DNA from: Cladophialophora immunda
Taxonomy: Eukaryota; Ascomycota; Eurotiomycetes; Chaetothyriales; Herpotrichiellaceae
Assembly: GCF_000835495.1 (NCBI RefSeq)
Contig: NW_015622541.1
Span: 2,480,001 to 2,544,000, forward strand
Direction of reading: 5' to 3'
DNA: 64,000 nucleotides
Part shown: positions 43,703-55,459 of the stretch, one piece after another
Numbering within the stretch: position 1 is the stretch's first letter
Layout of the letters: every line of letters begins with the position of its first letter
Position numbers and translations under genes: made by a program
Notes under the pieces: generated by a model
The model's input: only the letters and a program-made list of their open reading frames with translations
Told to the model about the DNA's origin: nothing
Database searches by the model: none

Positions 43703-44486
43703 TTATAATGGGAGCCAGGTTACTCGATATTTCAACATATAACTGAATAAGTAAAGCATTCCTAAGACAGTCAAATAAAATATTGCGCCTATCGCTAACA
43801 CTGGCAAGTCTACTATGAATTTATTCCTCGGTATCGATTGCTGCCAACCACTAGGAACTAAATCCTCAAAAGGATTGAATCCGGAATACTCACTAGAATT
43901 GAGCAAACAAGTCCTCAAAAGCCTGCTCTGAATTGCACAGATCACACTCAAAAGCACCAGCATTATGAAGATATTGAGTCTCCGATCTGCGATTGGGCGT
44001 AGAGAATCGATAGAACCTAAAGGGGAAAGTCGAATGAAAGATGTAGTGCACGAGGACGGCCCGTCCCCGCAAGCGCTGTAGCAAATGTAAGGAAGACAGT
44101 AGTCCTAGCGGATCCATGCGCGTGATGAGGCGGTGGTCGGGACAATGGCCCCTGTCTCGCAGTTGAATGGAGTTGAGACTAAGTTGTGTACGAGGGTCGA
44201 TGTCCATCCTAGTATTCTCGTCGAGCGGTGTTTCATGAAAGACGCTCACGTCGTCAGTAATGTTCCAATCGCGGCTGAAGCCCTCTTTGATAATGCCTGT
44301 CAGTCCCACGGCAGTCCGCTTAGCAAATGACAGCCTGATAACTGCCGAAGAGGTAGAGTTGAAGAGTTGTGCGTTGTAATCCCCGACCTTCGCCACCGGC
44401 AATGCCAGCTCGAAGACGCCGTTCGACCGAATGTACAGACTGGCTGGCCCAGTTGGACTTCTGCTGGGGATGTAGAAGGAACGCAT
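43703..44486 (-). CDS. Hypothetical membrane protein, splicing unresolved
   Basis: Two overlapping minus-strand frames each look protein-like. The upstream frame (from the ATG at 44486) has a soluble stretch with ELALPVAKVGDYNAQLFNS. The downstream frame, open from about 44104 to 43703, is cysteine-rich (DYCLPYICYSACGDGPSSC) and then has two hydrophobic segments (NIFIMLVLLSVICAI and DLPVLAIGAIFYLTVLGMLY) fitting membrane helices. An intron with donor GTGAGC near 44251 and acceptor CTAG before GACTACTGT near 44105 would join them in phase, but this is speculative. No family was recognised; an unrelated transcript or noncoding sequence is possible. Confidence 0.35.
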
Positions 44487-45228
44487 GGAGGAGATGCATC
44501 TGCTGAGGAGGGCTGAGCAATGAAACTTGTCATCCCTTTGTTGAGTGCATGGCCCTTTTCTGAACCGCTTGCTTGTTAGATTGCTTCATGACGAAGAGTT
44601 TTAAGTGCTTCGATGCTTGGCTTGATTTCATGAATGTTACAGCCGTTGATCCAAGGCGTCCAATTTGTGTAACGCAATGGCCTCGTGCCTTGATGACCAA
44701 TTCTCTGGAAACATGAGCCACCTTCCATCCTTGCAATGACGCCGCCGAAGAAGGGAGTCAACACTTTCGTTCAAAAACGCGTAATACAGCAAATCTAAAG
44801 GCTGTCGTACTGCATCCAATCATTCGTGGGCCAGCAGGATCCACGATACGTGCTCTGAGACCATCCACAGATTGATCCAGCGAAGGATAAAGTCGTGGAA
44901 ACCAGGTCTTGGGAGCACTCGCTACATGAGTCGACTTGAAGCATTGTAGTGTCAGGATAGCCGAGCCACCAACTACATGTGTAAGCGTCAGGCATATCGG
45001 GTCGCCATAAAATGATATGATACGTGACTGAAGGGCAAGTTTGCGACTCGCGAGGCTGAACAGCGACAAGTAGACGTTGATTCGGCGCCAAGATTTTCCG
45101 CTCCGGGGCGTTCCTTCACTCCGCCGTACAACTTTCAAAGTTGCCTGCGCCAAAAGTTCTGCAAGTTCCGATTTGCGCCTTTGATACTGCCTGTCCTCGC
45201 ATACCGCGACGATTTACACAGCGGCAAG
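44487..45228. promoter_or_regulatory. Intergenic, upstream of CEF1
   Basis: It holds the CEF1 promoter. Minus-strand open frames of 60-130 codons have no recognisable features. Confidence 0.4.
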
Positions 45229-47553
45229 ATGCCAGTCGTCAAAGGAGGTGTTTGGACAAACATTGAAGATGAGATCCTTAAAGCATCTGTCTCCAAATAT
45301 GGCCTGAACCAGTGGGCTCGAGTTTCGTCGTTACTTGCACGGAAGACCCCGAAACAGTGCAAGGCGAGATGGACAGAATGGCTGGACCCAGGCATTCGCA
45401 AGATCGAGTGGTCCAAAGAAGAGGATGAGAAGTTGTTACACCTGGCGAAGTTGATGCCGACGCAATGGCGGACGATTGCACCCATCGTTGGAAGAACGGC
45501 CACCCAGTGCCTCGAGCGCTACCAGAAACTCCTCGACGAAGCAGAAGCCCGTGAGAACGATGAGTTGGGCCTTGGGGGTCCAGAAGGTGGGGAAACCGCA
45601 GCTCCAACGGGTGATCAGGTTCGAAAACTGCGCCCTGGTGAGCTTGATCCTGATCCGGAATCCAAGCCTGCGCGGCCGGACACTATCGATTTAGATGAGG
45701 ACGAGAAAGAAATGCTCAGCGAGGCCCGTGCCCGTCTGGCGAACACACAAGGAAAGAAAGCGAAGCGCAAAGCACGCGAGCGACAACTCGAGGAGTCACG
45801 GAGGCTTGCCGTGCTGCAGAAGCGCCGAGAGCTAAAAAATGCCGGTATCAATATCAAGATCACAACCCGGAAGAAGGGCCAGATGGACTACAACGCAGAT
45901 ATTCCGTTCGAAAAGCAGGCTGCAGCTGGCTTTTACGACACGCAAGAGGAGCTGGCCAAAAATGAGCGCGAACGGGAACTGTTTGACCCGCGCAAGCAAC
46001 AGCTAGCACGAAAGAGACAGGGAGATCCTGAAGACAATTTCGATCCCAAACGACAAAAACATGACAAAGACAAATCTTCGTCTGCAACGGCTGCTGCCGC
46101 TGCAAGAGCGGGACAAATGCAACGACTGCGGGAGGCCGAGCAACAGAGCAAGCGAAGAGCTCTGAACCTGCCTGCGCCCCAAGTCAGCGAGAGCGAGCTG
46201 GAAGAAATCGTCAAGATGGGGATGGCAGGCGAGAAGGCGGTGAGAGCAGCTGGGCAGGAGGATGGAGACGAACGAGGCCTTGTATCCAACTATGCGAATA
46301 TAGTCGGAGCTACACCTATTCGAACCCCTCGAGCACCCGCGGAAGAAGACCATATTGCCAATGAAATTAGAAACATCAGAGCACTCACCGAAACGCAGTC
46401 GTCTTTACTGGGTGGGGAGAATACTCCGTTGCATGAGGGCAGCAGCTCCACAGGATTTGATGGAGTTGCGCCTCGAAGACAGCAAATGGTGACACCCAAT
46501 CCGATGGCGACGCCTTTGCGCCAAGCTGAGAGTGCAGGACAATATCCCGGTGCCACTCCGTTGCGCACACCACGCGACAATCTGACGATCAATGAAAGAG
46601 GCGAACGACAGCTTGTTGTGCAAACTCCACGGGATATGCGACTAGCCGAGAATGCTGCAAGACAATCTCTCAGAGCGAAGCTGTCATCTCTACCAAAACC
46701 TAAGGAGACAGAATGGGAACTGGAGGTTTTACCATCAGAACAGGAAGAGGCCATGGGCGGCGTTGCTGTAGACAGGGAAGATCAAGATGAAATCGACAGG
46801 CGCGAGCGTCAAGCGCGAGAAGCAGCAGCAGCAGCAGAGTTCAGACGACAGACCCAAGTTTATCAACGAGCTCTGCCACGACCCACCTCCATTGACTACA
46901 ATGCCCTCGCTTCGGAAGCGACATCCATAACCGATCCAATCCGCGCAATGATCGCGCAAGAGGCTGCTCTGCTCATGGCAAATGACGCTCGCAAGTTCCC
47001 TCTTCCTGGCTCAAGGGTAGTCGGCAAACCTCCTCAGCTAGCATCGCTGTCCGATGAGTTGCTAGAGAAAGCTCGTCAGCAGTTAAAAGCTACGTTCAAT
47101 GAGACAGACCGACAAGCTTACATCGCCGCTGTGGAAGGCCTCGCCAGCTCGGAGAGAGAAAGGAACGCTTTGCCGCTAAAATTCACCGCAAATACAACCG
47201 CGGAAGAATACTTGGCTGCGTTTAAATCCGCACAACAAAGCCTTCTATCTGCCGCAGAGGCAGGCAATAAACTCGAGAAGAAGTTATCATTGCACTTGGG
47301 CGGGTATCAGGCGCGGCAAAAGACCCTCAAGCAGAAGATCGCCACAGTCTATGAACAGATTGAGGAGCAGAGGGCGCAACTCGATGGTTTTAGGACCTTG
47401 CAGATTGGGGAAGAGGGTGCATTGGCAAGGAGGTTGGAGAGGCTCAGGGATGAAGTGAACTTTGTGATGAGGAGGGAGAGGGAAGCACAGGAGGAGTATC
47501 GTGAGTTGAAGGAGCGAAGTGATGGCGTCAACGGTGTCAACGGCCATTCATGA
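45229..47553 (+). CDS. CEF1: Pre-mRNA-splicing factor Cef1/Cdc5
   Basis: A 774-aa intronless core component of the NineTeen complex, essential for spliceosome activation. Two Myb repeats span about residues 6-105 ([31 protein letters not shown], then [40 protein letters not shown]). They are followed by the conserved ELGLG region, a basic helical region with [21 protein letters not shown], and the [19 protein letters not shown] block unique to Cdc5 orthologues. The middle is rich in TP motifs ([31 protein letters not shown]), potential CDK sites. The C-terminus is coiled coil ([16 protein letters not shown] onward). The ATG at 45229 (MPVVKGG) matches the invariant family start; an upstream in-frame ATG-like extension was rejected. 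Confidence 0.95.
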   Translation: MPVVKGGVWTNIEDEILKASVSKYGLNQWARVSSLLARKTPKQCKARWTEWLDPGIRKIEWSKEEDEKLLHLAKLMPTQWRTIAPIVGRTATQCLERYQKLLDEAEARENDELGLGGPEGGETAAPTGDQVRKLRPGELDPDPESKPARPDTIDLDEDEKEMLSEARARLANTQGKKAKRKARERQLEESRRLAVLQKRRELKNAGINIKITTRKKGQMDYNADIPFEKQAAAGFYDTQEELAKNERERELFDPRKQQLARKRQGDPEDNFDPKRQKHDKDKSSSATAAAAARAGQMQRLREAEQQSKRRALNLPAPQVSESELEEIVKMGMAGEKAVRAAGQEDGDERGLVSNYANIVGATPIRTPRAPAEEDHIANEIRNIRALTETQSSLLGGENTPLHEGSSSTGFDGVAPRRQQMVTPNPMATPLRQAESAGQYPGATPLRTPRDNLTINERGERQLVVQTPRDMRLAENAARQSLRAKLSSLPKPKETEWELEVLPSEQEEAMGGVAVDREDQDEIDRRERQAREAAAAAEFRRQTQVYQRALPRPTSIDYNALASEATSITDPIRAMIAQEAALLMANDARKFPLPGSRVVGKPPQLASLSDELLEKARQQLKATFNETDRQAYIAAVEGLASSERERNALPLKFTANTTAEEYLAAFKSAQQSLLSAAEAGNKLEKKLSLHLGGYQARQKTLKQKIATVYEQIEEQRAQLDGFRTLQIGEEGALARRLERLRDEVNFVMRREREAQEEYRELKERSDGVNGVNGHS

Positions 47554-48417
47554 GAGAGGCATATGCCATTGTTCGTGTCGAGGTCGGCGACATTGCAACT
47601 ACATTGTTATCTCACGGATCCTCATTCTTAGTTGATCCAGCCTTCATGGCCTATTTGGCTCTGATCCAGATCGAATGTCAGAAACAAATTGCGCACAGTC
47701 TGCCAGACCATTCTCACTCCTATCACCCGCTCTTACAATTTACTAACCGTGCCCTCTTGGGTAACCACTGCCGCAATCCTCTACCATCACAAGGTTTTCT
47801 GCCTTACCACACACACAATGCAGCCTCTCACGACAACCAAAAAACCTAACTGCCGACACAAACTGCAAAAACTGAACCCAGGTCAGAAACGCCGCAACCC
47901 GGTACTCGAAGTACCTAGTGCTTTTTAGGGCACGCCCTGGCCTCCCCCCCCCCGGGGGGGGGGGGGGGGGGTTGAAGAAACTGCTTGTCCTGTCCTCCTC
48001 GCCGATTGGAACGGATCATCACCCTGTAATGGAGCTCACCCAGTCGAAGGCTGTTCTTGGAGACCAATTTGTGGGTGTCAATTATATATGTGTGTCTCAT
48101 TTTTGGTACTGAGTCACGAGATAACGCCCAGCGGAAAGGCATGTGCTCTGGTGGTTCGGTCGTCAAGAGTGCTTTCGCTTCGCGGCTTCTGATATCCAGG
48201 ATCATTATAGAAGGAGACATGTCACGTATTATCCTGTGCCACTACCAGTTTGAACTCCGTCGTCCGCCCTGTCCGACTTTCAGGAATATAGGTTGGTTGG
48301 TTGCTTGCAAGACATCACATGCCCTCAGCTTCCACAGACACTTAGCCACAATATTATCGACCCAAAGCTGATCAACCCTGCTGAGGGCCAGTTTTGGCTC
48401 TCGCCCAGCAAGTTACA
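47554..48417. other. Intergenic with long C/G homopolymer
   Basis: Convergent region between CEF1 and the secreted protein gene. It contains 10 C followed directly by 18 G (47944-47971). No gene was seen. Confidence 0.5.
47944..47971. repeat. C10-G18 homopolymer junction
   Basis: Ten C then eighteen G without interruption, flanked by GC-rich sequence. The arms are self-complementary and the G tract could form a quadruplex; equally, such runs are prone to assembly or base-calling error. Confidence 0.8.
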
Positions 48418-49167
48418 TCACAACCAGTCGGCTTCTTCTAGCATGGCCTCGGTGACTTGATCTTTGGGGATTGACAGGTAAGAGTACCATTTCTTTACGT
48501 CGTGCACATAGGTTGTCTTTTTCAAGCCTGGGTATCCACTCCGGTCGGTCTCGGGATTGATTCCCTCCCAGTTGAAGTCACTGGGGATGTAGCATTTGTC
48601 GAACTGGCACTTGCACACGTTCTCCGGGTTGTTAATTTCCGGGTATTCCCCAAAAACGCAAGGGGCCTGATACAGCCGGCAAGTGCCGCACCAGGCTGCT
48701 TCTTGGTCGTCTTGAGGCCACAACGGCGACGTGAGACAGGTCTGGCCATACTTGGCGTTGCCGTCTGCGTCGCAGCACAGTTCCTCCGAGGGAGGGGGAT
48801 TGAAGCAGAATTGTATCCGGGTGCGAGGATTTGTCGTCTTGAGCGACTCGTCTTTGGCCCGATCGCAGAGGTAGCGCCATTTCCAGAGAGCCACGCGAGC
48901 GTCGGTGGCGCAAGTGCGGTTGAAATCGGGGATAGGGTAGGTTGCGTCCTCCTGCGAGGGCCAGGCCGGTGGCTTTCCTTTGTATGGCGGGTCCCAGGGC
49001 TTGAACTTGTAATATCGTTTTTGGAGCATGTGCGAAGGTAGATGAAGGGAGTGGACGGTGATGTTCACGAGGACGTCCCTCTCGCCAGCAGCGGCGGGAT
49101 GTGCCATTGCAAGGCAAGCCAGAAACAAGACCGCTACAGCGACAACGATGTTCGAGGAGATCATCAT
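48418..49167 (-). CDS. Secreted cysteine-rich protein, unknown function
   Basis: A 249-aa intronless protein. The N-terminus has a hydrophobic core (VVAVAVLFLACLAMA) and an AAA-G site near residue 27, a good signal peptide. The mature part holds 12 cysteines (including one CC pair and the patterns CGTC, CKC and a spaced DKC), enough for six disulfides, plus N-glycosylation-like NIT and NRT. The C-terminus is acidic with aromatic residues (KKWYSYL). No transmembrane segment or GPI signal. No family was recognised. It is surrounded by housekeeping genes and not part of an obvious cluster. Candidates are a cell-wall, effector-like or enzyme role, none of which is supported directly. Confidence 0.75.
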   Translation of the reverse strand: MMISSNIVVAVAVLFLACLAMAHPAAAGERDVLVNITVHSLHLPSHMLQKRYYKFKPWDPPYKGKPPAWPSQEDATYPIPDFNRTCATDARVALWKWRYLCDRAKDESLKTTNPRTRIQFCFNPPPSEELCCDADGNAKYGQTCLTSPLWPQDDQEAAWCGTCRLYQAPCVFGEYPEINNPENVCKCQFDKCYIPSDFNWEGINPETDRSGYPGLKKTTYVHDVKKWYSYLSIPKDQVTEAMLEEADWL

Positions 49168-49891
49168 GTAGCCTTAACAGAGGATGTTGGGAATCTGAGG
49201 GAGATGGTGACCAGAGGTCATCAAGATACTGGCGGTTATTCATTCTTGTGCGCACAACCGTTAGAGGTCCTCAACCACCGCAAAGCTTCCTGCGACCTTT
49301 ACCCGGTAGGCTATATGAACCATACCAGCAACCTTTCGCAGTCTTTGGCGGACCTATCAGACTGAAATATCTCGTGATAGGATGATACCCACAGTCACCG
49401 ACGCGAGGCTATGGTGAATAAACCAGAGTATGGGCCAGGGAACTGGACGATCTGCGGACTAGTCATAGCTGTGAGTTCCCCTTGAGTTTTTAGAGGGCCT
49501 ACCTCATCTTGACGTTCCAGGCAGCGGATAGCTGAGGTAACTCCCCTCGCCGCCTTGCAGCTGCGCAATGACACGCGAACAAGGATGTCTGTGCATTCTT
49601 GAAGGGGAATGGGTTGGCGGTGTCTCATGCCAGCCTCGTAGTTGATAGACAGTTTCAGGAGGTGAAGCGGAGGTTAAGCTTTTTAGCCATCTTGGCAGGC
49701 TACTAATCTCTTTGGCTAGCACAGCTTGATAGGATGCCTTCTAACCTGCAACCTCGACTCCTTCTGCTCAGAAAACCTTCATCTGAAGAACTGGAATCCG
49801 ACAGAGCGGTAGCTCATGACATGTCTGGCTAACAACAGTACATTCCAAAGATGCGCCTGAGTGTGTGGGTGGCTTTGGATAGAAATCAGAG
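49168..49891. promoter_or_regulatory. Divergent intergenic region, secreted protein / prolyl-tRNA synthetase
   Basis: Upstream region shared by two divergent genes. No clear element or gene was seen. Confidence 0.4.
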
Positions 49892-51712
49892 ATGAAGCTC
49901 TCAGCCGCTTCCTGGACACCCAGGAGAGCAGCACCCCGATCTGCTCAATGGACCTACTTTGTTGTTCGGCATAGCCACATCTCCTCAACGCAACGCATAT
50001 CCGACTTCTGGATCCCCACAGTCAACGTGCAAAAGCATGATGCTGCTCTGGACGCTACCCATTTGCTCATCCGAGCTGGTTATCTGCGCCAGGCCTATGC
50101 CGGCATATTCCAGATGCTGCCGCTGGGGCTACGAGTTCAGGAAAAGCTAGAACGACTCATCGACAAGCACATGAGATCAGTTAGAGCTTCCAAGGTCTCC
50201 CTATCCTCCATGTCCTCGCAAGCTCTGTGGGAGAGGTCAGGGCGCCTGAAACGCGGAGGCGAAATGTTTATGTTCAAGGACCGCAGGGATACTGAGTGGC
50301 TGTTGGCACCAACTCATGAAGAAGAGATCACCACTCTGCTCGCTGATGTCATTCAGACGAGACAGCAACTCCCTGTCCGACTGTATCAGATTGGCCGAAA
50401 ATACCGTGATGAGAAGCGACCTCGTGGCGGGCTGCTTCGGGGCCGTGAATTTCTCATGAAAGACCTCTATACTTTCGACTCCACTCCGGCTCACGCCCAC
50501 GTAACATACGACGAAATACGAGGCGCATACCGCAACTTCCTCAACGAGCTCAAGATCAAATACGTCGAAGCTAGAGCCGTTTCTGGTGATATGGGAGGGA
50601 ACCTCAGCCATGAGTACCACTTCCCCAACTTCGCCGGAGAAGACCTTGTCATCACATGTTCGGAATGCGATTATGCACGCAACGAAGAATTTGTTTCGCA
50701 ACAAGTATATCAACCAGAACCGCTTCAGGTACCCGAGGTTGGCGCCACGCATGTCAACCCTAGCCGAAGATATCTTGAAGAGCATTTTCTCAGCACCGAC
50801 CGTCGAAGTCTTGTACATGCCATTGGACCGTTAGCCCCTGACGACATCCCCCAAGAGAAGCCTTCGGCACGATCCATCAATGCACACGCAGTCAAGGCAG
50901 TCCTAAACGGTGTCTTGGACATTGATACAGGGCTAGAGCATCCAATGGAGAGCTTCAAGGAGTCCTTAGCCAGTAGCACTGCGGATGCCTCAGGAAAGAG
51001 GCCATCGATATACTATGTCCTGGACTCGCGTGTTCGGCTAGACGAGATTGGCCATATGATTGCTTCACCTCTTCTCAGCCAAGATATAGACGCCTATGTC
51101 ATCGCTGCCCCGAAGCACGACACAAATGATGGGATAAATTTGCTGAATCAGGAATCCGGAGACCCTTGTCCAGAATGCGGGAGCGGAAAGTTAAGAGTGG
51201 ACAAAGCAATCGAGATCGGCCACACTTTCCATCTCGGCACCCGATATAGTTCAAAGCTCGGTCTCGCTGCGAGGCAGAGTGATGGGAAAGAAGCGGTGCC
51301 GGTGGAAATGGGTTGTCATGGCATCGGCGTGTCTCGGCTGATTGCAGCTGTCGCATCGTGTCTTTCCGATGAAGTTGGTCTCAACTGGCCAAGAGTGATT
51401 GCGCCTTTCGAAGCCGTCATCGTTGTTCAGCCATCACACGCCGACAGATTGCGCGCCGCCGAGCAGCTTTGCGATCAGTTGTCCTCCTCGAGCCTCGGCA
51501 AGGTCGATGTCGTCCTCGATGACAGACAAGAGCAAGGAATGGGCTGGAAGCTAAAGGACGCGGATGTCATCGGATACCCTGTCATTGTGGTTGTGGGCAA
51601 AGGATTCGACCAGGGAAAGGTAGAGGTGCAGTGTCGAAGGCTGGGGGTCAAGCAGGAAGTCGGTGTCAGCGATGCCGTCGGGTTCGTGTATGATCTGCTG
51701 AGGCAGCTTTGA
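49892..51712 (+). CDS. Prolyl-tRNA synthetase, mitochondrial (bacterial type)
   Basis: A 606-aa intronless class II aminoacyl-tRNA synthetase that charges tRNA-Pro in mitochondria. The first about 35 residues are Arg/Ser/Ala-rich with no acidic residue (WTPRRAAPRSAQW), a typical matrix presequence. The catalytic core shows LLIRAGYLRQAYAGIFQMLPLG (motif 1 region), APTHEEEIT, YQIGRKYRDEKRPRGGLLRGREFLMKD (motif 2), and GCHGIGVSRLIA (motif 3, about residue 472). An insertion-type region lies between motifs 2 and 3 with C-x2-C and CPECGSGKL. The C-terminal anticodon-binding domain starts at PFEAVIVV and ends with VYDLLRQL. Bacterial-type architecture and presequence point to the organellar enzyme rather than the cytosolic one. 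Confidence 0.93.
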   Translation: MKLSAASWTPRRAAPRSAQWTYFVVRHSHISSTQRISDFWIPTVNVQKHDAALDATHLLIRAGYLRQAYAGIFQMLPLGLRVQEKLERLIDKHMRSVRASKVSLSSMSSQALWERSGRLKRGGEMFMFKDRRDTEWLLAPTHEEEITTLLADVIQTRQQLPVRLYQIGRKYRDEKRPRGGLLRGREFLMKDLYTFDSTPAHAHVTYDEIRGAYRNFLNELKIKYVEARAVSGDMGGNLSHEYHFPNFAGEDLVITCSECDYARNEEFVSQQVYQPEPLQVPEVGATHVNPSRRYLEEHFLSTDRRSLVHAIGPLAPDDIPQEKPSARSINAHAVKAVLNGVLDIDTGLEHPMESFKESLASSTADASGKRPSIYYVLDSRVRLDEIGHMIASPLLSQDIDAYVIAAPKHDTNDGINLLNQESGDPCPECGSGKLRVDKAIEIGHTFHLGTRYSSKLGLAARQSDGKEAVPVEMGCHGIGVSRLIAAVASCLSDEVGLNWPRVIAPFEAVIVVQPSHADRLRAAEQLCDQLSSSSLGKVDVVLDDRQEQGMGWKLKDADVIGYPVIVVVGKGFDQGKVEVQCRRLGVKQEVGVSDAVGFVYDLLRQL

Positions 51713-52100
51713 TGTACACTTTAAAAGTTTCTTGTAGCTATACTGTACTCTAGGATACCCCACTCGCACAATGTAAGAGATCTATGCAGAACGAACCGAT
51801 TTTTGAAAAAAAGAATATTGTTCGACACGAAGCAGCTGGATAGCATCCACAGCCTTGTGGACAAGGCTGACGTGACATGGACGGTCGTTCCCATTCCGCC
51901 CACTTTCCCCGCCTCCAATCCCAGACAAAATAAATCCGTCCGTCGACGACCAGAACCGAAAGCTTCAAAAAAAAAGACTCAGAAATCCCCGTCAGCCCTC
52001 AATATTTGTTCACTCGTGTCCCCTGCCCGTCTCTGACGCTCGCCATCCCCAATCCCAAAAGTCGAGAAATACAGAAAACGAAACGACCGGGAGAAAAGAA
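51713..52100. promoter_or_regulatory. Intergenic, promoter of prefoldin 5 gene
   Basis: Pyrimidine- and A-rich sequence just before the prefoldin ATG is typical of constitutive fungal promoters. No gene was seen. Confidence 0.4.
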
Positions 52101-52917
52101 ATGTCCCAGGCGGCGCAGACTCCAGTCGACATCACCACGCTCTCCGTGCAGCAACTCTCCGCACTGCAGGCGCGGCTGTCCCAGGAACTCGAGCACCTGA
52201 GCACGTCGTATCAGAGGCTACGGGCCGCGCAGTCGCGCTTTCGGGACTGCATACGCAGCATCCAGGACGGGGTGCAGGGGAGGAGTGGAGGTACGTTTTG
52301 ATGTTCGTTTTTCTTCTTCTGGGCGCACCGTGTGGGGGACACTTGTTTGCAAAGGAGGAACGTAGCCAGCTTGATCTCAGCTCGCCTTGTCTCCCCCTTC
52401 CATTAGTGGCCTTGTTTGTGGGAAGAAGTTTCGATTCCCTGCTCGGGTCGAAGAAGGAGACAACTGGCAAAACACAGTGACATGGAGAAATGGGATTTAC
52501 TAACGGTTACCTACTCTTCGCGCAGAAACGCCCCTGCTCATCCCGCTGACAACATCCCTCTACGTCCCCGGCACCTTGGCTGCGCCCAAATCCTCCTCCT
52601 CCTTATCCACGACATCCGACTCATCCTCGCAGGCGTCAAAAGCCCCCACGGTCATGGTCGACGTGGGGACGGGCTTCTTCGTGGAGAAGACGCCCGCGGA
52701 CGCGACAAAATTCTACCAGGGCAAGGTTGAAGAGTTGACCAAGAACCTCCAGGACATTGAGAAGGTCGTGGGTGGCAAGACCGAGAGTCTGAGGATCGTG
52801 GAAGATGCCCTGCGGCGGAAGATGGTGGAGGAACAGCCCATGCAGTTCGGCGCCGGGCGACAGGGCCCGGCGGCGGCAGCGTCAGCAAGCGGAAGCGGGT
52901 CCAAAGGGGCTGGATAG
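52101..52917 (+). CDS. GIM5: Prefoldin subunit 5
   Basis: A 193-aa alpha-type prefoldin subunit of the hexameric chaperone that passes nascent actin and tubulin to the CCT chaperonin. Exons 52101-52290 and 52526-52917 flank a 235-bp intron, the longest in the window. The N-terminal coiled coil starts DITTLSVQQLSALQARLSQELEHL; the beta-hairpin core has ETPLLIPLTTSLYVPG and VMVDVGTGFFVEK, rebuilt over the splice (GE|TPLL); and the C-terminal helix is FYQGKVEELTKNLQDIEKVV. Compared with yeast Gim5 there is a Ser-rich insertion (KSSSSLSTTSDSSSQ) between the hairpins and a low-complexity Ala/Gly/Ser tail. Confidence 0.9.
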
Positions 52918-53284
52918 TCAAGGACGGAGTGCTTGCAGAGCATGGACAAGAATGAAGACAGGGAAGCATAGAAATGACAAGCTTTTTCTGTACGGAAGAA
53001 ACATATGTGCTATGTGAGCGTGGTGAATCCCCTCCGGAAAGACTTGCTCTCTTGTAGAGTTTCCTTCGATGGAGATAGATCCCGTTCACTGCTGCAGTGT
53101 AGACAGTGATTGGACCCATTGGAGCTGCAGGGGTTGAAGAGCTCTCTGTAATGTCTGCATACGATGCGTAAGACATGGGCTGAAGGCCGCTTCCGACCCG
53201 ATGCCCCTGCTCAAGGTCCTCTCCCCAAATCAATTCTTTCCCCTTCCACTCGCCTCCTGACCATCGAGAGCCGACCTCGCAACC
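52918..53284. other. Convergent intergenic region, no gene seen
   Basis: Separates the 3' ends of the prefoldin gene and the DUF7905-like gene. Confidence 0.45.
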
Positions 53285-55459
53285 TCAATTCACATCCGTT
53301 GCCTTTAATTTTCCGTTAACCTTCTCCAGACGGTGAATAGCATCCGCCAGAAGATCCTGGATCTCCTCGACTTCGTTGATGAAGTTCTTGAACCCCTTCG
53401 GCAGCGCCGGGCCGTACTGATCTCCGCCCTCGGGTATGAACGTTGCAACTGACTTCACCCAGCGGATGTCCTCTCCAGGTTTGACGCTCGCAAACTCTCC
53501 CATCAAGTTGTCCCAGTGAGGGTAAAAGTACAGGGCATGCCACTTCGTCTCGACCGGAGCAGGACTTTCTCGACCCGGTAGTTCGTCGTAGATGTCTTTT
53601 CGGCGGAGTTCGAAGACACCGTCCGTGTTCTTGAACCGCCATCTCAAGGTGATGAGCTCTGCCACGCGTTGCAGTTTAGGTTGGCCGGGAGGGTACCTGG
53701 CTCGTCGTCGTGGAAGCGACTTGATGCCGTCTCTTGGACGTTCCATCGTGACGTTGGCTTGGAATGATGACATGTGTACTTTGGTGGACTTATCCGTGCG
53801 GAGAGGAAAGGCATCAAGAGTGACTTGATAGTCTGGCACCCCGAAATTGACGAGACTGACTTGAAGTCTTGAGACCGCCTCACCCAGCTCAACCCATCGC
53901 TTCTCCCGGCTTTCCGTCTCGTCTGTGCCGTGTGGTGAGAAAACCGTTTCGAGCCGAAGGATAGTGTTGGGTGATGTCCCTTGGAAGTCAAAGAAGGCTC
54001 CGTAGTATTCTGTGCGCTCCGAGAACACCCCCATTGATTCCAATACGTCTGGAAGATCAATAACATTGCCTTGTCGTATGGGAAGGCCGTTCAAGGTCAA
54101 TTTAGTCCGTCCTTTTGTGACCATGTGGTAGAAGTCGTCGAATTCGTAATGCTCACCCCCATCAGTCGGTTTTTGAAAGCGCATGAATCCTAACTCGCCA
54201 AAGACAACCCTCATGCGCACATGCTGCTGTGAGACTCTAAGTCCTTTGATGGAAGAATCAATCGCCTTCTGGATTTTCTTGCGATTGTCGATGTGAGCTT
54301 GGCGTCTCTTTTGGTCCCACTCTTCCTTGTCTGCTTGTGGAATTCCGTGCAAAGTCGGTAAATAAGTACCAGATTTTGGATCTATGTCTCGAAGTCCAAC
54401 TCGATCTCTGGACATCTCGTGGTCAGGGAGATGCACTAGGTTGATCGTCAGGAGCTGATCCCTGCTAGAGATTGTCTCTTTGATCAGGTTCATCATTCTT
54501 GACATCAAGGAAAGAGCGTCTTTCTTGGATTTCGCACCGATCATGATATGCTGGGTACCGGATGGTAAAAAAGTGATGCGGCAGCCGAACGTGCTCCTGA
54601 GTTGATCAAGAACGTCAGCATGATCCGTCTCAAACTGCTCGAGATCCAAATCTTTCGGCCACAGAAGAGCGGCTTCGACGGGATAGTCAATTTGTGCATC
54701 ACGCAATATCTGCTCAAACGCCTTCTGTCGGGTTTGTCGTTCGGCTCGATTCTCGGCTCTCCCGTCCAGTGCTCCGTTTTTGGCCCAGATGACAGGTTTG
54801 GCCTCTAAGGGCGCCTCACGGATGTCACGTTCCCACCGCCCCAGTGCTGCCTTCGTCTCTGCCACCTGATGAGGTTCACCCCAGATGAAGAGCCTATCAT
54901 CGTCATCCTCTGGTCTCTTTATGAAGCCTCCGTGTTTGACCATGATATCTCGGAGCACCTGAATTGGATGTGGTTGTGCCGCTCTATTAATCCTGAACGC
55001 CATCGCTCGATGGAGTCTCCAATTCGAAGCAAACTTATATTCGCCATTCGGTGGTTGACCATTTTCAAACTGAACTCGAGCAGGGCTCTTAGCAGGGGGA
55101 AGGATTGTGGGGATTTGCCTTGATGGCATAACATCTCTTCTGGGTTGGCCAACGACAGCCGTTTGCTGTGGTGCGTGGAAGCCATTCAGAAAGAAGCCGT
55201 TCGGAGGTCGACTTGGGGGCCCTCTTCTTGGGTCAAAATGATGCGCAGATCCTGTAGGCGAATAGAATTTGGCATTCCCAGTGACCATTCCATGGTTGAA
55301 CACATCGGACCGCGCATAGGAAAACACCGAGTCCCCAGGCAAGCTCGCCTCCTCCCATCCTAGAAGAAGTCAGATCCCAAACAGCCACGTCGGAGAGGAA
55401 GGAGATAGTATGCTGTCCAGGTGGAAACGTACGGTCAAGGTCAAGACCTTCACCTTCAT
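53285..55459 (-). CDS. Uncharacterised fungal protein, DUF7905-like
   Basis: A large protein of about 690 aa that I associate, with moderate confidence, with the fungal DUF7905 family. The main exon runs from about 55360 down to 53285. The N-terminal 100 residues are disordered and Pro/Gly-rich; a region like a KH or RNA-binding fold may lie at RCITFLPSGTQHIMIGAKSK and QVLRDIMVKHGGFIKRPEDD; the rest is alpha/beta (RMRVVFGELGFMRF, EYYGAFFDFQGTSPNTILRL). The frame has no ATG at its left edge, so a short first exon is needed: an ATG at 55459 (MKVKVLTLT) with a donor near 55432 and an acceptor near 55350-55360 can be joined in phase in more than one way. It is divergent from ORC1. Function unknown. 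Confidence 0.72.
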
